Assembly (NCBI RefSeq): GCF_036227485.1
Contig: NZ_CP109479.1
Span: 4,774,001 to 4,838,000, forward strand
Source: Streptomyces sp. NBC_01451
GTDB lineage: Bacteria; Actinomycetota; Actinomycetes; Streptomycetales; Streptomycetaceae
Length of the DNA: 64,000 bases
Direction: 5' to 3'
Made by a program: the position numbers and the translations under genes. Each line of letters starts with the position of its first letter. Position 1 is the stretch's first letter. Shown here one piece after another: positions 1-12,590 of this stretch. The notes beneath the pieces are model-generated. The model ran no database searches, had not been told where the DNA came from, and worked only from the letters and a program-made list of their open reading frames with translations.

Positions 1-1
1 T

Positions 2-889
2 CCCAACCGCCCGGTGGAGATCTCCACAGACGGTGTACGGGCGACGGTGGTGTGCGGCTCCTCCCGCTTCACCCTCCACACACTGCCTGTGGAGGAGTAC
101 CCGGCGCTGCCGCAGATGCCGACCGCCACCGGCACGGTGCCCGGTGAGGTCTTCGCCTCCGCCGCCGCCCAGGTGGCCATCGCGGCCGGCCGTGACGACA
201 CGCTGCCCGTCCTCACCGGTGTGCGCATCGAGATCGAGGGCGACAGGGTGACGCTGGCCTCGACCGACCGCTACCGCTTCGCGGTCCGTGAGTTCCTGTG
301 GAAGCCGGAGGACCCGGAGGCGTCGGCGGTGGCCCTGGTGCCCGCCAAGACGCTCCTGGACACCGCCAAGGCGCTCACGAGCGGCGACAGCGTGATCCTG
401 GCGCTGTCCGGCTCGGGCGCGGGCGAGGGCCTCATCGGTTTCGAGGGTGCCGGCCGTCGCACGACGACGCGTCTGCTGGAGGGCGACCTCCCGAAGTACC
501 GCTCGCTGTTCCCGACGGAGTTCAACTCCATCGCCGTGATCGAGACGGCCCCCTTCGTGGAGGCCGTCAAGCGTGTGGCCCTGGTGGCCGAGCGGAACAC
601 CCCGGTGCGGCTGAGCTTCGAGCAGGGTGTGCTCATCCTGGAGGCCGGTTCCAGCGACGACGCACAGGCTGTGGAGAGGGTCGACGCCCAGCTGGAGGGC
701 GACGACGTCTCGATCGCCTTCAACCCGACGTTCCTGCTGGACGGCCTGAGCGCCATCGACTCCCCGGTCGCCCAGCTCTCCTTCACGACGTCCACGAAGC
801 CCGCGCTGCTCAGCGGCAAGCCGGCGGTGGACGCCGAGGCGGACGAGGCGTACAAGTACCTGATCATGCCGGTCCGTCTCAGCGGCTGA
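2..889 (+). CDS. dnaN: DNA polymerase III beta subunit (sliding clamp), 5'-truncated by window edge
   Basis: This is the processivity clamp of the replicative polymerase, a ring that encircles DNA and binds Pol III and other factors. The reading frame is open from base 2 with no start codon, so the N-terminus lies off the window; about 295 residues are present of roughly 375 usual for Streptomyces, so about 80 are missing. The C-terminal third shows the beta-clamp ending YKYLIMPVRL. Its place before gnd and recF is the standard Streptomyces origin order and implies that dnaA and oriC lie just to the left. An in-frame GTG at 14 is an internal valine, not a start. Confidence 0.97.
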   Translation, partial: PNRPVEISTDGVRATVVCGSSRFTLHTLPVEEYPALPQMPTATGTVPGEVFASAAAQVAIAAGRDDTLPVLTGVRIEIEGDRVTLASTDRYRFAVREFLWKPEDPEASAVALVPAKTLLDTAKALTSGDSVILALSGSGAGEGLIGFEGAGRRTTTRLLEGDLPKYRSLFPTEFNSIAVIETAPFVEAVKRVALVAERNTPVRLSFEQGVLILEAGSSDDAQAVERVDAQLEGDDVSIAFNPTFLLDGLSAIDSPVAQLSFTTSTKPALLSGKPAVDAEADEAYKYLIMPVRLSG

Positions 890-1053
890 GTCCTCCGAGC
901 CGCTGATCGCCTCCGACGAGGAACATCGCAGGTGGGGGCATACGTTTGAGCGCGTATGCCCACAGATGTGCGTGGGCGTCCGGGTTTAGGCTCGGACGTG
1001 GGCACGAGCAGCACGAGTGCCCTCATGCCACGTCGCAACCTAAGGAACAACTG

Positions 1054-1929
1054 ATGGAGCTCGGTCTCGTCGGCCTCGGCAAGATGGGCGGCAACATGCG
1101 CGAGCGGATCCGCCGCGCAGGTCTCACCGTCATCGGATACGACCGCAACCCGGACGTCGCCGATGTGCACAGCCTGAAGGAGCTTGTGGACGGGCTCAGC
1201 GCCCCGCGGGTGGTGTGGGTGATGGTCCCGGCAGGCGCCCCGACCCAGTCCACCGTCGACGAGCTCGCCGAGCTCCTGGAGCCCGGCGACGTCGTCGTGG
1301 ACGGCGGCAACTCGCGCTGGACGGACGACGAGAAGCACGCGGAGGAGCTGGCGGCCAAGGGCATCGGCTTCGTCGACTGCGGTGTCTCCGGCGGCGTCTG
1401 GGGCCTGGAGAACGGCTACGCGCTGATGTACGGCGGCGACGCCGAGGACATCGCCAAGGTGCAGCCGGTCTTCGAGGCGCTCAAGCCGAAGGGCGACCTC
1501 GGCGCGGTGCACGCGGGCAGGGTGGGTGCCGGGCACTTCTCGAAGATGGTCCACAACGGCATCGAGTACGCGATGATGCAGGCCTACGCCGAGGGCTGGG
1601 AGCTGCTGGAGAAGGTCGACTCCGTCACGGACGTGCGCGAGGTCTTCCGGTCCTGGCAGGAGGGCACCGTCATCCGTTCCTGGCTCCTCGACCTGGCGGT
1701 CAACGCCCTCGACGAGGACGAGCACCTGGACCGGTTGCGCGGTTTCGCCGCGGACTCCGGGGAGGGCCGCTGGACCGTGGAGGCCGCCATCGACCACGCG
1801 GTTCCGCTGCCCGCGATCACCGCGTCGCTGTTCGCGCGGTTCGCGTCCCGGCAGGACGACTCCCCGCAGATGAAGATGATCGCGGCGCTGCGCAACCAGT
1901 TCGGCGGCCACGCGGTCGAGACGAAGTAA
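1054..1929 (+). CDS. gnd: 6-phosphogluconate dehydrogenase, decarboxylating (short type)
   Basis: Converts 6-phosphogluconate to ribulose 5-phosphate and CO2 in the oxidative pentose phosphate pathway. The N-terminus carries the Rossmann signature GLGKMGGNM, and the catalytic region reads [12 protein letters not shown]. At 291 aa it is the short form of about 300 aa (often NAD-dependent) rather than the 470-aa E. coli type; cofactor preference is inference. The ATG at 1054 was chosen because it begins the Rossmann strand and has an AAGGA ribosome site at 1042-1046; the frame is open upstream to 946 but that part is not conserved-looking. A 6PGDH gene between dnaN and recF is the usual Streptomyces arrangement. 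Confidence 0.93.
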   Translation: MELGLVGLGKMGGNMRERIRRAGLTVIGYDRNPDVADVHSLKELVDGLSAPRVVWVMVPAGAPTQSTVDELAELLEPGDVVVDGGNSRWTDDEKHAEELAAKGIGFVDCGVSGGVWGLENGYALMYGGDAEDIAKVQPVFEALKPKGDLGAVHAGRVGAGHFSKMVHNGIEYAMMQAYAEGWELLEKVDSVTDVREVFRSWQEGTVIRSWLLDLAVNALDEDEHLDRLRGFAADSGEGRWTVEAAIDHAVPLPAITASLFARFASRQDDSPQMKMIAALRNQFGGHAVETK

Positions 1930-1981
1930 TCCACAGGACCGCTCAGCGGTCCACAGATCCGGGGGAGGTCGGCGAACGACC

Positions 1982-3103
1982 ATGCACGTCACGCATCTGT
2001 CGCTGGCCGACTTCCGCTCGTACGCCGAGGTCGATGTCCCGCTCGAACCGGGCGTCACCGCGTTCGTGGGCCCCAACGGGCAGGGCAAGACCAACCTCGT
2101 GGAGGCGGTCGGCTATCTCGCCACGCTGGGCAGCCACCGGGTCTCCTCGGACGCCCCCCTGGTCCGGATGGGCGCCGACCGGGCGATCATCCGGGCGCAG
2201 GTCAAGCAGGGCGAGCGGCAGCAGCTGGTCGAACTGGAGCTGAACCCGGGCCGGGCGAACCGCGCCCGCATCAACAGGTCGTCGCAGGTCAGGCCTCGTG
2301 ACGTACTGGGGATCGTACGGACGGTGCTGTTCGCGCCGGAGGATCTCGCGCTGGTGAAGGGCGACCCGGGTGAGCGGCGGCGGTTCCTCGACGAGCTGAT
2401 CACCCTGCGCTCCCCGCGGATGGCCGGTGTGCGCTCCGACTACGACCGGGTTCTCAAGCAGCGCAACACGCTCCTCAAGTCGGCGGCGCTGGCGCGGCGG
2501 CACGGCGGGCGCACGATGGACCTGTCGACGCTCGACGTGTGGGACCAGCATCTCGCGCGCGTGGGGGCCGAGTTGCTGGCCCAGCGGCTCGACCTGATCG
2601 CCGCGATCCAGCCGCTGGCCGACAAGGCGTACGAGCAGCTGGCGCCCGGCGGCGGTCCGCTCGCCCTGGAGTACAGGCCGTCGGCGCCGGGCGAGGCACA
2701 CGCGCGTGAGGAGCTGTACGAGCAGTTGATGGGGGCCCTGGCCGAGGTCCGCAAGCAGGAGATCGAGCGGGGCGTCACCCTTGTGGGACCGCATCGGGAC
2801 GATCTGCATCTCAAGCTCGGCCAGCTGCCCGCCAAGGGGTACGCGTCCCACGGCGAGTCGTGGTCGTACGCGCTGGCGCTGCGGCTGGCCTCGTACGACC
2901 TGCTGCGGGCCGAGGGGAACGAGCCGGTGCTGGTCCTCGACGACGTGTTCGCCGAGCTGGACACCCGGCGCCGGGAGCGGCTGGCGGAGCTGGTGGCGCC
3001 CGGTGAGCAGGTGCTGGTGACGGCCGCGGTCGACGACGACGTGCCGCACGTGCTGGCGGGGGCGCGGTACTCGGTGTCGGAGGGGGCGGTGGAGCGCGTA
3101 TGA
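1982..3103 (+). CDS. recF: DNA replication and repair protein RecF
   Basis: SMC-like ATPase that helps load RecA at single-strand gaps and stalled forks. The Walker A motif GPNGQGKTN is at residues 30-38 and the Walker B/signature [11 protein letters not shown] near residue 317. Length 373 aa is normal. The stop codon overlaps the ATG of the next gene by four bases (ATGA), so the two are translationally coupled. The start ATG at 1982 is preceded by a GGGGGAGG-type ribosome site. Confidence 0.97.
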   Translation: MHVTHLSLADFRSYAEVDVPLEPGVTAFVGPNGQGKTNLVEAVGYLATLGSHRVSSDAPLVRMGADRAIIRAQVKQGERQQLVELELNPGRANRARINRSSQVRPRDVLGIVRTVLFAPEDLALVKGDPGERRRFLDELITLRSPRMAGVRSDYDRVLKQRNTLLKSAALARRHGGRTMDLSTLDVWDQHLARVGAELLAQRLDLIAAIQPLADKAYEQLAPGGGPLALEYRPSAPGEAHAREELYEQLMGALAEVRKQEIERGVTLVGPHRDDLHLKLGQLPAKGYASHGESWSYALALRLASYDLLRAEGNEPVLVLDDVFAELDTRRRERLAELVAPGEQVLVTAAVDDDVPHVLAGARYSVSEGAVERV

Positions 3104-3687
3104 CTGCCGACCGGTCGGTGTCCGGGCAGAGCCCGGAGGAATCCCCCGCATCCCCCGCAGCCGCTGCGGCCCCCAAGCCGGTTCCCGAGCCCTCGGGGGT
3201 GGATCTCGCGCGGGTGGCGCTCAGGGCGGCGAAAGAGGCGGCACGCGCGCGTGGGGACGCGGCCCAGCAGAAGAAGCAGTCGCGGCGCGGGGGTGGTCTG
3301 CGTTCCGGCTCGGGCCGTGACGGACGTGATCCCATGGCGCTCGGGGCGGCGATCAACCGGCTGGTGACGGAGCGCGGTTGGGAGGCGCCGGCCGCGGTGG
3401 GCGGGGTGATGGGCCGCTGGCCGCAGATCGTCGGTGAGGACCTGGCCAAGCACTGTGAGCCGGAGTCGTACGACGAGGACGAGCGGGTGCTGACCGTGCG
3501 CTGCGACTCGACGGCGTGGGCGACGAACGTACGGCTGCTGGCGCCGCAGCTGGTCGCACGGCTGAACGAGGATCTCGGGCAGGGCAGGGTGCGGCTGATC
3601 AAGGTGCTCGGACCCCATGGTCCGGCCCGGCGTTTCGGCCCGCTGCGGGCGCCCGGGAGCGTCGGCCCCGGTGACACCTACGGGTGA
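3100..3687 (+). CDS. DUF721 family protein (DciA-like)
   Basis: Small protein of 195 aa with an Ala/Pro-rich N-terminal half and a C-terminal DUF721 fold (residues about 85-170), including the family stretch [19 protein letters not shown]721 includes DciA, which helps operate the replicative helicase DnaB in bacteria lacking DnaC/DnaI loaders; a helicase-loading role here is inferred from that family and from the origin-proximal recF/gyrB setting. It starts four bases inside recF (ATGA overlap). A low-complexity basic linker rich in Arg/Lys precedes the domain and may touch DNA. Confidence 0.88.
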   Translation: MTADRSVSGQSPEESPASPAAAAAPKPVPEPSGVDLARVALRAAKEAARARGDAAQQKKQSRRGGGLRSGSGRDGRDPMALGAAINRLVTERGWEAPAAVGGVMGRWPQIVGEDLAKHCEPESYDEDERVLTVRCDSTAWATNVRLLAPQLVARLNEDLGQGRVRLIKVLGPHGPARRFGPLRAPGSVGPGDTYG

Positions 3688-6158
<2,471 letters not shown>

Positions 6159-6200
6159 GTCGGTCTCAGCTGACCGCATCAGAAAGGATCTTCACCAGCA

Positions 6201-8807
6201 ATGACCGACGAGACACCTCTTTCACCCGCCGGCCCGGGCACGCCCGAAGAGGGCCGGATCACGCTGCGCGTCGAGCCCGTCGGGCTCGAGACCGAGATGC
6301 AGCGCTCGTACCTCGACTACGCGATGTCCGTCATCGTGTCGCGCGCGCTGCCCGACGTACGGGACGGTCTCAAGCCCGTGCACCGCCGCGTCCTGTACGC
6401 CATGTACGACGGCGGCTACCGGCCCGAGAAGGGCTTCTACAAGTGCGCCCGCGTCGTCGGTGACGTCATGGGCACCTACCACCCGCACGGCGACTCCTCG
6501 ATCTACGACGCGCTGGTCCGTCTCGCGCAGCCGTGGTCGATGCGGATGCCGCTGGTGGACTCCAACGGCAACTTCGGTTCCCCGGGCAACGACCCGGCCG
6601 CCGCCATGCGGTACACCGAGTGCAAGCTGAAGCCGCTGTCCATGGAGATGGTCCGTGACATCGACGAGGAGACCGTCGACTTCACGGACAACTACGACGG
6701 CCGCAACCAGGAGCCGACGGTTCTGCCGGCGCGCTTCCCGAACCTGCTGATCAACGGCTCCGCGGGCATCGCGGTCGGTATGGCGACCAACATCCCGCCG
6801 CACAACCTCCGCGAGGTCGCGTCCGGCGCCCAGTGGTACCTGGAGAACCCCGAGGCCTCGCACGAGGAGCTGCTCGACGCGCTGATCGAGCGCATCAAGG
6901 GCCCCGACTTCCCCAGCGGCGCGCTGGTGGTGGGCCGTAAGGGCATCGAGGAGGCGTACCGCACGGGCCGTGGCTCCATCACGATGCGCGCGGTCGTCGA
7001 CGTCGAGGAGATCCAGAACCGCCAGTGCCTGGTGGTCACCGAACTCCCCTACCAGGTCAACCCGGACAACCTTGCGCAGAAGATCGCCGACCTGGTGAAG
7101 GACGGCAAGGTCGGCGGTATCGCGGACGTCCGCGACGAGACGTCGTCCCGTACGGGCCAGCGCCTGGTCATCGTCCTGAAGCGGGACGCGGTCGCCAAGG
7201 TGGTGCTGAACAACCTCTACAAGCACACCGACCTCCAGACGAACTTCGGCGCGAACATGCTGGCGCTGGTGGACGGCGTACCGAGGACCCTGTCCCTGGA
7301 CGCGTTCATCCGGCACTGGGTGACGCACCAGATCGAGGTCATCGTCCGGCGTACGCGCTTCAGGCTGCGCAAGGCCGAGGAGCGCGCGCACATCCTGCGT
7401 GGCCTCCTGAAGGCCCTGGACGCCATCGACGACGTCATCGCGCTGATCCGGCGCAGTGACACCGTCGAGATCGCGCGCGAGGGCCTGATGGGCCTCCTGG
7501 AGATCGACGAGATCCAGGCCAACGCCATCCTGGAGATGCAGCTGCGCCGGCTGGCGGCTCTGGAGCGCCAGAAGATCGTCGCCGAGCACGACGAGCTGCA
7601 GGCGAAGATCCGTGAGTACAACGAGATCCTCGCCTCGCCCGTGCGCCAGCGGGGCATCATCAGCGAGGAACTCGCGGCGATCGTGGAGAAGTTCGGCGAC
7701 GACCGGCGCTCCAAGCTGGTTCCGTTCGACGGTGACATGTCCATCGAGGACCTGATCGCCGAAGAGGACATCGTCGTCACGATCTCGCGCGGTGGCTACG
7801 TCAAGCGCACCAAGACCGAGGACTACCGCTCGCAGAAGCGAGGCGGCAAGGGCGTGCGGGGCACGAAGCTCAAGGAAGACGACATCGTCGACCACTTCTT
7901 CGTGTCGACCACGCACCACTGGCTGCTGTTCTTCACCAACAAGGGCCGTGTCTACCGGGCGAAGGCGTACGAGCTGCCCGACGCCGGACGTGACGCGCGT
8001 GGACAGCACGTCGCCAACCTGCTGGCCTTCCAGCCGGACGAGGCGATCGCGGAGATCCTCGCGATCCGCGACTACGAGGCGGCGCCCTACCTCGTGCTGG
8101 CCACCAAGGGTGGTCTGGTGAAGAAGACGCCTCTGAAGGATTACGATTCCCCGCGTTCGGGCGGTGTCATCGCGATCAACCTCCGTGAGACGGAGGACGG
8201 TTCCGACGACGAACTGATCGGCGCCGAACTCGTATCGGCAGAGGACGATCTGCTGCTGATCAGCAGGAAGGCACAGTCGATCAGGTTCACGGCGACGGAC
8301 GACGCACTGCGTCCGATGGGCCGGGCCACCTCGGGTGTCAAGGGCATGAGCTTCCGTGAGGGAGACCAGCTGCTCTCGATGAATGTTGTTCGACCCGGTA
8401 CGTTCGTGTTCACTGCTACCGACGGCGGGTATGCGAAGCGGACCAATGTCGACGAGTACCGCGTCCAGGGGCGTGGCGGCCTGGGTATCAAGGCTGCCAA
8501 GATCGTCGAGGACCGCGGTTCTCTCGTCGGTGCGCTGGTGGTGGAGGAGACCGACGAGATCCTCGCCATCACGCTCTCCGGCGGTGTGATTCGTACGCGA
8601 GTCAATGAGGTCAGGGAGACGGGCCGTGACACCATGGGCGTCCAACTGATCAACCTGGGCAAGCGCGATGCCGTGGTCGGCATCGCACGAAACGCCGAGG
8701 CGGGAAGCGAGGCCGAGGCGGTCGACGGCGAGGACGCCGTGGACGAGTCGGCCGAGGGTACCGCGACCATCGGCCCGGACGAGGGCGATCAGTCCTCGTC
8801 GGAGTAG
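6201..8807 (+). CDS. gyrA: DNA gyrase subunit A
   Basis: Breaks and rejoins DNA in the gyrase heterotetramer. The catalytic tyrosine lies in AMRYTE (Tyr138). The quinolone-resistance region reads [10 protein letters not shown], keeping the serine and aspartate equivalents of E. coli Ser83 and Asp87, so no classical resistance substitution is seen. The GyrA box QKRGGKG near residue 545 marks the start of the C-terminal DNA-wrapping beta-pinwheel. Length 868 aa with an acidic C-terminal tail is normal. It starts 42 bp after gyrB with an AGAAAGGA ribosome site. Confidence 0.98.
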   Translation: MTDETPLSPAGPGTPEEGRITLRVEPVGLETEMQRSYLDYAMSVIVSRALPDVRDGLKPVHRRVLYAMYDGGYRPEKGFYKCARVVGDVMGTYHPHGDSSIYDALVRLAQPWSMRMPLVDSNGNFGSPGNDPAAAMRYTECKLKPLSMEMVRDIDEETVDFTDNYDGRNQEPTVLPARFPNLLINGSAGIAVGMATNIPPHNLREVASGAQWYLENPEASHEELLDALIERIKGPDFPSGALVVGRKGIEEAYRTGRGSITMRAVVDVEEIQNRQCLVVTELPYQVNPDNLAQKIADLVKDGKVGGIADVRDETSSRTGQRLVIVLKRDAVAKVVLNNLYKHTDLQTNFGANMLALVDGVPRTLSLDAFIRHWVTHQIEVIVRRTRFRLRKAEERAHILRGLLKALDAIDDVIALIRRSDTVEIAREGLMGLLEIDEIQANAILEMQLRRLAALERQKIVAEHDELQAKIREYNEILASPVRQRGIISEELAAIVEKFGDDRRSKLVPFDGDMSIEDLIAEEDIVVTISRGGYVKRTKTEDYRSQKRGGKGVRGTKLKEDDIVDHFFVSTTHHWLLFFTNKGRVYRAKAYELPDAGRDARGQHVANLLAFQPDEAIAEILAIRDYEAAPYLVLATKGGLVKKTPLKDYDSPRSGGVIAINLRETEDGSDDELIGAELVSAEDDLLLISRKAQSIRFTATDDALRPMGRATSGVKGMSFREGDQLLSMNVVRPGTFVFTATDGGYAKRTNVDEYRVQGRGGLGIKAAKIVEDRGSLVGALVVEETDEILAITLSGGVIRTRVNEVRETGRDTMGVQLINLGKRDAVVGIARNAEAGSEAEAVDGEDAVDESAEGTATIGPDEGDQSSSE

Positions 8808-8825
8808 CGCGAGGAGTGAGTCAAC

Positions 8826-9713
8826 GTGAGCGGAGCCACGGGCGCCGGTTCGTCCGGCAGTTCGTCCGGTCCCTCGACCGGTACGGACAAAGACGGCGGC
8901 GGTCGTGGCTCCGCCGCGCGTGCGACCGATGGGCAGCAGGGTGCGAGGGACGCGCACAGTGCGACAGATCCGCACACGACCAACCTGCAGGCCATCAAGC
9001 CGCGCACGAGCGGCAAGCGCTCGCCCGACACACGTGGATCCCAAGGATCCCAGGGGGGAACCGTGACGGACGCCAGAAGTCCGCAGACCCAGCAGTACGG
9101 GGCCGGCGGGGGCCAGGCCGCCCCGGGTGCCATGCCGGTGGTGGAGCCCGCCGCGCCGCCGCAGTCGCCGTTGCCCGGTGAGCGGCAGCCGCAGCAGTCC
9201 GCTGGGCCCTACCACCCGCCGCAGGCCTACCCGTCGGCCGCTGCGGCCGTCCCCGCGGCCCCGGTCCAGGCACCGGCGCAGGTTCAGGCCACTCCTGCGG
9301 GGGCCGTACGGCGCCCGCGTACGGGGGCGAGCACCCTGCCCCGTACGCGCAAGGCGCGGCTGCGCGTGTCCAAGGCCGACCCGTGGTCGGTGATGAAGGT
9401 CAGCTTCCTGCTGTCGATCGCGCTGGGCATCTGCACGATCGTGGCGGCGGTGGTCCTGTGGATGGTCATGGACGCGATGGGCGTCTTCTCGACCGTCGGC
9501 GGCACGATCTCCGAGGCCACGGGTTCCAACGAGTCGAACGGCTTCGACCTCCAGTCGTTCCTTTCGCTCCGGAACGTCGTGCTGTTCACGTCGGTCATCG
9601 CGGTCATCGACGTCGTCCTCGCGACGGCGCTGGCGACGCTCGGCGCGTTCATCTACAACCTCTCCGCGGGCTTCGTCGGCGGCATCGAGCTGACGCTCGC
9701 CGAGGACGAGTGA
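8826..9713 (+). CDS. DUF3566 membrane protein downstream of gyrA
   Basis: 295 aa. The first 180 residues are low-complexity (Gly/Ser, then Pro/Ala/Gln) and predicted cytoplasmic; the C-terminal 115 residues match the DUF3566 layout with two membrane segments (near residues 193-220 and 256-285). DUF3566 proteins are nearly always encoded next to gyrA in actinobacteria, but their role is unknown. The GTG at 8826 lies 18 bp after gyrA with GAGGAG upstream, so co-transcription with gyrA is likely. Confidence 0.85.
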   Translation: MSGATGAGSSGSSSGPSTGTDKDGGGRGSAARATDGQQGARDAHSATDPHTTNLQAIKPRTSGKRSPDTRGSQGSQGGTVTDARSPQTQQYGAGGGQAAPGAMPVVEPAAPPQSPLPGERQPQQSAGPYHPPQAYPSAAAAVPAAPVQAPAQVQATPAGAVRRPRTGASTLPRTRKARLRVSKADPWSVMKVSFLLSIALGICTIVAAVVLWMVMDAMGVFSTVGGTISEATGSNESNGFDLQSFLSLRNVVLFTSVIAVIDVVLATALATLGAFIYNLSAGFVGGIELTLAEDE

Positions 9714-9823
9714 ACTGCGGCGTGAACTGCCGCGTGAACCGGTGAGTCCACCGGTGAAGCGCAGGTGGGGCGCGGGTGAGGGATGTTCTCGAACGTCGCC
9801 CGCCCGTCGCCCGGCTATCGATT

Positions 9824-9852
9824 TTGGGACTGGCCGCGTCGTGCGCTAATCT
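9824..9852 (+). promoter_or_regulatory. candidate promoter of tRNA-Ile
   Basis: TTGGGA at 9824-9829 and TAATCT at 9847-9852 are separated by exactly 17 bp, and the tRNA begins 40 bp downstream. The string GCTAATCTTC around the -10 recurs upstream of tRNA-Leu at 35975-35984. Confidence 0.6.
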
Positions 9853-9892
9853 TCAGAGGTCAGCGCGCGGGACATACACCGCAGAGCGCGGC

Positions 9893-9966
9893 GGGGCTAT
9901 AGCTCAGTTGGTTAGAGCGCATCCCTGATAAGGATGAGGCCACAGGTTCAAATCCTGTTAGCCCCA
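9893..9966 (+). tRNA. tRNA-Ile (GAT)
   Basis: 74-nt cloverleaf: acceptor GGGGCTA pairs with TAGCCCC (9959-9965), anticodon stem CATCC/GGATG, anticodon GAT at 9927-9929, and T-loop GGTTCAAATC. The CCA end is not encoded in full. Confidence 0.97.
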
Positions 9967-9972
9967 CAGCGA

Positions 9973-10006
9973 AAAGACCCCCAGCCAGTGATGGTTGGGG
10001 GTCTTT
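9973..10006 (+). terminator. hairpin terminator after tRNA-Ile
   Basis: A 14-bp stem with one G-T wobble (AAAGACCCCCAGCC with GGTTGGGGGTCTTT) and a 6-base loop; it ends in TTT and starts 7 bp after the tRNA. Confidence 0.85.
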
Positions 10007-10116
10007 CGTCTGTCCTGGTGCTTCTCCGTGTGGCTTTGTACGCAAGTTCGCCGCTACATGGGGAGGGGGATCACACGAGGGTCAGGGTCATGGTGCCTGG
10101 TGCCCCGCGGGCGGGG

Positions 10117-10458
10117 TCAGGACGGCGGCTGTGGGGCCGTCTCGGCGTCCGTGTCGGTCTGCGGGCCGGCTTCCGTCTCGGCGTCCGTGTCCGCGGGTGA
10201 GCGGTGACGGCAACTCGGGGAGGAGCCGTGGGCCTCGGCTCGGATGCGCTGCTTCATCGTGGGGGGCAGGGACCGGGCGTAGGACCAGGCCCCGTCGGCC
10301 GGCGCGGGCAGTGCTGCGGTCGCGGTGCACTTGCGCGTCGGGTGGCTCTCGGCTACCGCCGCGGTGGCGGTCGTCGTGATCAGGCCGAGCGTCGTGCACA
10401 GCGCCAGGAAGGCGGTGACGACGACGGTCCACAGCTTCATGACCTTGTTCTGGGCCAT
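10117..10458 (-). CDS. small secreted or membrane-anchored hypothetical protein
   Basis: 113 aa; function not recognised. The N-terminus MAQNKVMKLWTVVVTAFLAL is a typical signal or anchor sequence (residues about 8-35). The mature part is short, basic in the middle, and ends in an Asp/Thr/Glu/Pro repeat: an 18-bp direct repeat at 10138-10155 and 10174-10191 encodes DTDAET twice with a 36-bp period. The ATG at 10458 has a GAGGGGC ribosome site. It faces tRNA-Ile convergently. A longer overlapping frame (to 10501) lacks a signal sequence and was not chosen. Confidence 0.65.
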   Translation of the reverse strand: MAQNKVMKLWTVVVTAFLALCTTLGLITTTATAAVAESHPTRKCTATAALPAPADGAWSYARSLPPTMKQRIRAEAHGSSPSCRHRSPADTDAETEAGPQTDTDAETAPQPPS

Positions 10459-10807
10459 TGCCCCTCACTTTCAGGTTGGGCGATTTGCGTACTTTCCTCA
10501 TGATGTGTATGGCGACCGCGAAGTGGTGGACCGACGCCCGTGGCGCGTCGATCTTCAGATGAACACCACTCGAATGGTCGCAAAGTGGTTGATAGGCGTG
10601 AAGGCATGGAGGAATTCGGGTGCAACGGGGCGAATAGTCACGGTACGTGGAGATGTGATCACCCTCCGATCGGAGCGGTGTCGTCCGCTTCTACTGCTGT
10701 GCGCCGGGCGGGAGTTGGGGGCCGGAGCAGGTCACCGATCGGTCTCGGTCGGAGGGTATAGTCGGGCGCCAGAGGTCCCCTACGTCAAGGAAAGACGAGG
10801 TCGCACG
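10459..10807. other. intergenic, divergent promoter region
   Basis: 349 bp between the secreted-protein gene and the DLW-39 gene. No coding potential is seen. TATAGT at 10757-10762 could be the -10 of the DLW-39 gene, but no clear -35 is visible. A short palindrome ACCGATCGGT lies at about 10736. Confidence 0.35.
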
Positions 10808-10936
10808 GTGAAGAAGCTTCTCCTGGTCGCACTGGCCGCCATCGGCGGGCTCCTCGTGTACCGCCAGATCCAGGCGGATCGCGCCGAGCAGGATCTGTGG
10901 ACGGAGGCGACCGACTCCGTGCCCACGGGTTCCTGA
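10808..10936 (+). CDS. DLW-39 family protein
   Basis: 42-aa single-pass membrane peptide starting at GTG 10808: MKKLLLVALAAIGGLLVYRQ, then a short polar tail containing the family signature DLW (EQDLWTEATDSV). DLW-39 proteins occur near gyrA across Actinobacteria; their role is unknown. The start was chosen because the family is about 39-42 aa and a GACGAGG ribosome site precedes it; the frame is open upstream but without similarity. A strong terminator follows. Confidence 0.85.
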   Translation: MKKLLLVALAAIGGLLVYRQIQADRAEQDLWTEATDSVPTGS

Positions 10937-10960
10937 GTATCGACATCAGTCTGTGAACAG

Positions 10961-10989
10961 ACCCCGGCCGCCGACGCGGTCGGGGTTTT
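10961..10989 (+). terminator. Rho-independent-like terminator after DLW-39 gene
   Basis: Stem CCCCGGCCGC/GCGGTCGGGG with a 4-base loop, followed by TTTT. Confidence 0.85.
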
Positions 10990-11227
10990 GTGCTGTCGGG
11001 GGACGCGAAGCATGGTTCGCTGTCGTGAACAAAGTGATCGCTTGGGCAAATTGAGTGCCTTGGAGAGGCTTGTTTCGGGCGCTCGTACGAATTGCGGGCG
11101 TGCCGGGACTCCCGGCGGGGCAGGATGGGCGACGGTCCGGGCAGAGACCGTGCCCGGATGTCGCGCGGACGTTGGACGGTTCGGGCACGGCGGGGCATGG
11201 CGAGGCGTTGACGAGGGGTGGCGCGTG

Positions 11228-12589
11228 ATGGGGCGGCGCACGGTACGGGGCGCGGTCGTGGCGGCGGTGCTGTGTGCTGTGGCGGCAATGGGCGCGGGCC
11301 CGGGGGCCGGCTCCGCGGCGGTCGCCGCGCCGGATGCGGACACGTACGCCTTCGCCGAGGGCGCCCAGGCCGTCGAGGGGGCCGCCAGCACCACGGACGC
11401 CGTGCGGCTGGAGCCCGGCGGGACCTACCGGAGCACCCTCCCGGTCAACGGCAGGATCTACTTCCGCCTCGCGCTCGACGCCACGTCGAACGCGTACGTC
11501 TCCGCCACCGCCGTTCCCCGGCAGGGCACGGCGGTCTCCTCCTCCGACGGTGTCAGGGTGGCCGTGCAGGACGCGGACGCCCGTTCCTGCTCCTACGACA
11601 GCACACGCTTCGGGGCCTCCCGCAGCCCGCATCCGGTCGCCGCCTGGGCGTCGCGCGCGACCGACGGCGAGACGACGGCGTGTCAGGAAGCCGGTACGTA
11701 CTACGTGGTCGTGGACCGCATCGACTCGGCGGGCTCGTCGTCGGACGACTGGGACCTGGAGCTGGCCTACGTGTCGGAGCCGGGCCTCGTGAACAAGGTC
11801 GCGACGACCGCGCCCGAGACCCCCGAGTCCTGGAACTCCGCTTCTCCCGACCCGCTCACCGGTGACGCCGTCCACCGCGAGGGCGGCGCTGGCTTCGCCG
11901 CCGCCACCGCGGTGGGGCAGGGTGTCTGGCAGGACGACATCACGCCCGGCCGGACACGGTTCTACCGGGTGCCCGTCGACTGGGGGCAGCAACTCCACGT
12001 GGTTGCCGAACTGGGCAGTTCCAGCGGTGTTTCCAGCGGCGGCGGCCAGAGCGTCAGCAGCGCGCTCGTCATGTCCCTCTACAACCCCGCGCGCGGGTAC
12101 GTCGACGACGAGGGCTTCCTCTACGACGGCCGCCAGATCTCTGTCGCCCTCGATCCGCTGCCACCCGTCGCCTACGCCAACCGCTACGGCGTCGGCGACC
12201 GGACGAGCGGGATGCGGTTCGCCGGCTCGTACTACCTCGTCGTCCATCTCGCAGAGCAGGTGACGGAACGATTCGGCGCGGGGCCGTACGGGCTGACGCT
12301 GCGGGTGCAGGTGAGCGGTACGGCGCAGGACGCACCCGAGTACCTGGGGCAGTCCGTGCCCCGGGACGCGTTCGCGGTCACCGAGCAGGACCGGGAGGTG
12401 GCCGGAGGCTGGACGTCGGGTGTGGTGGCGGGGGGTATGGGGGCCGACGACGGGGCGGACGGGAGCGGCGGGGGCGGTGACGCCGCCATGCAGGTCGTCG
12501 CGGTGAGCGGCATCGGGGCGGGGAGCGTGCTGGTGCTGGTGCTCGCACTGTGGACGCTGGTCGCCCGGCGGCGGGCCGGCCGCACTTAG
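11228..12589 (+). CDS. secreted, C-terminally membrane-anchored hypothetical protein
   Basis: 453 aa; family not recognised. It has a signal peptide (VVAAVLCAVAAMGAGPGAGS, cut likely near residue 35), a long extracellular part with two repeated beta-rich modules (each with a segment like TYRSTLPVNGRIYFRL and TRFYRVPVDWGQQLHVV, with YYLVV/YYVVV strands), a Gly/Asp-rich linker, and one C-terminal membrane helix followed by RRRAGRT. It is therefore a type I surface protein. The start ATG 11228 (or the adjacent GTG 11225) follows GAGGGG. It converges with the kinase gene only 1 bp away (12589 against 12591), so the two share a terminator zone. Confidence 0.7.
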   Translation: MGRRTVRGAVVAAVLCAVAAMGAGPGAGSAAVAAPDADTYAFAEGAQAVEGAASTTDAVRLEPGGTYRSTLPVNGRIYFRLALDATSNAYVSATAVPRQGTAVSSSDGVRVAVQDADARSCSYDSTRFGASRSPHPVAAWASRATDGETTACQEAGTYYVVVDRIDSAGSSSDDWDLELAYVSEPGLVNKVATTAPETPESWNSASPDPLTGDAVHREGGAGFAAATAVGQGVWQDDITPGRTRFYRVPVDWGQQLHVVAELGSSSGVSSGGGQSVSSALVMSLYNPARGYVDDEGFLYDGRQISVALDPLPPVAYANRYGVGDRTSGMRFAGSYYLVVHLAEQVTERFGAGPYGLTLRVQVSGTAQDAPEYLGQSVPRDAFAVTEQDREVAGGWTSGVVAGGMGADDGADGSGGGGDAAMQVVAVSGIGAGSVLVLVLALWTLVARRRAGRT

Positions 12590-12590
12590 C

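Noticed and set aside
1..1000. Search for oriC near the dnaN end
   Set aside because: oriC of Streptomyces lies between dnaA and dnaN, left of this window; no box cluster is present here.
271..2094. 607-aa open frame antisense to dnaN and gnd
   Set aside because: Crosses two certain genes on the other strand and has low-complexity Arg-rich content.
6222..9215. 997-aa open frame antisense to gyrA
   Set aside because: High-GC DNA gives long antisense frames opposite genes; the translation is rich in Arg/Val/Leu/Asp with no domain, and gyrA is certain.
10088..10501. Alternative 137-aa frame over the small secreted protein gene
   Set aside because: It lacks a signal sequence and is Arg/His/Pro-rich, as expected of a wrong frame; the 113-aa frame has a signal peptide and ribosome site.
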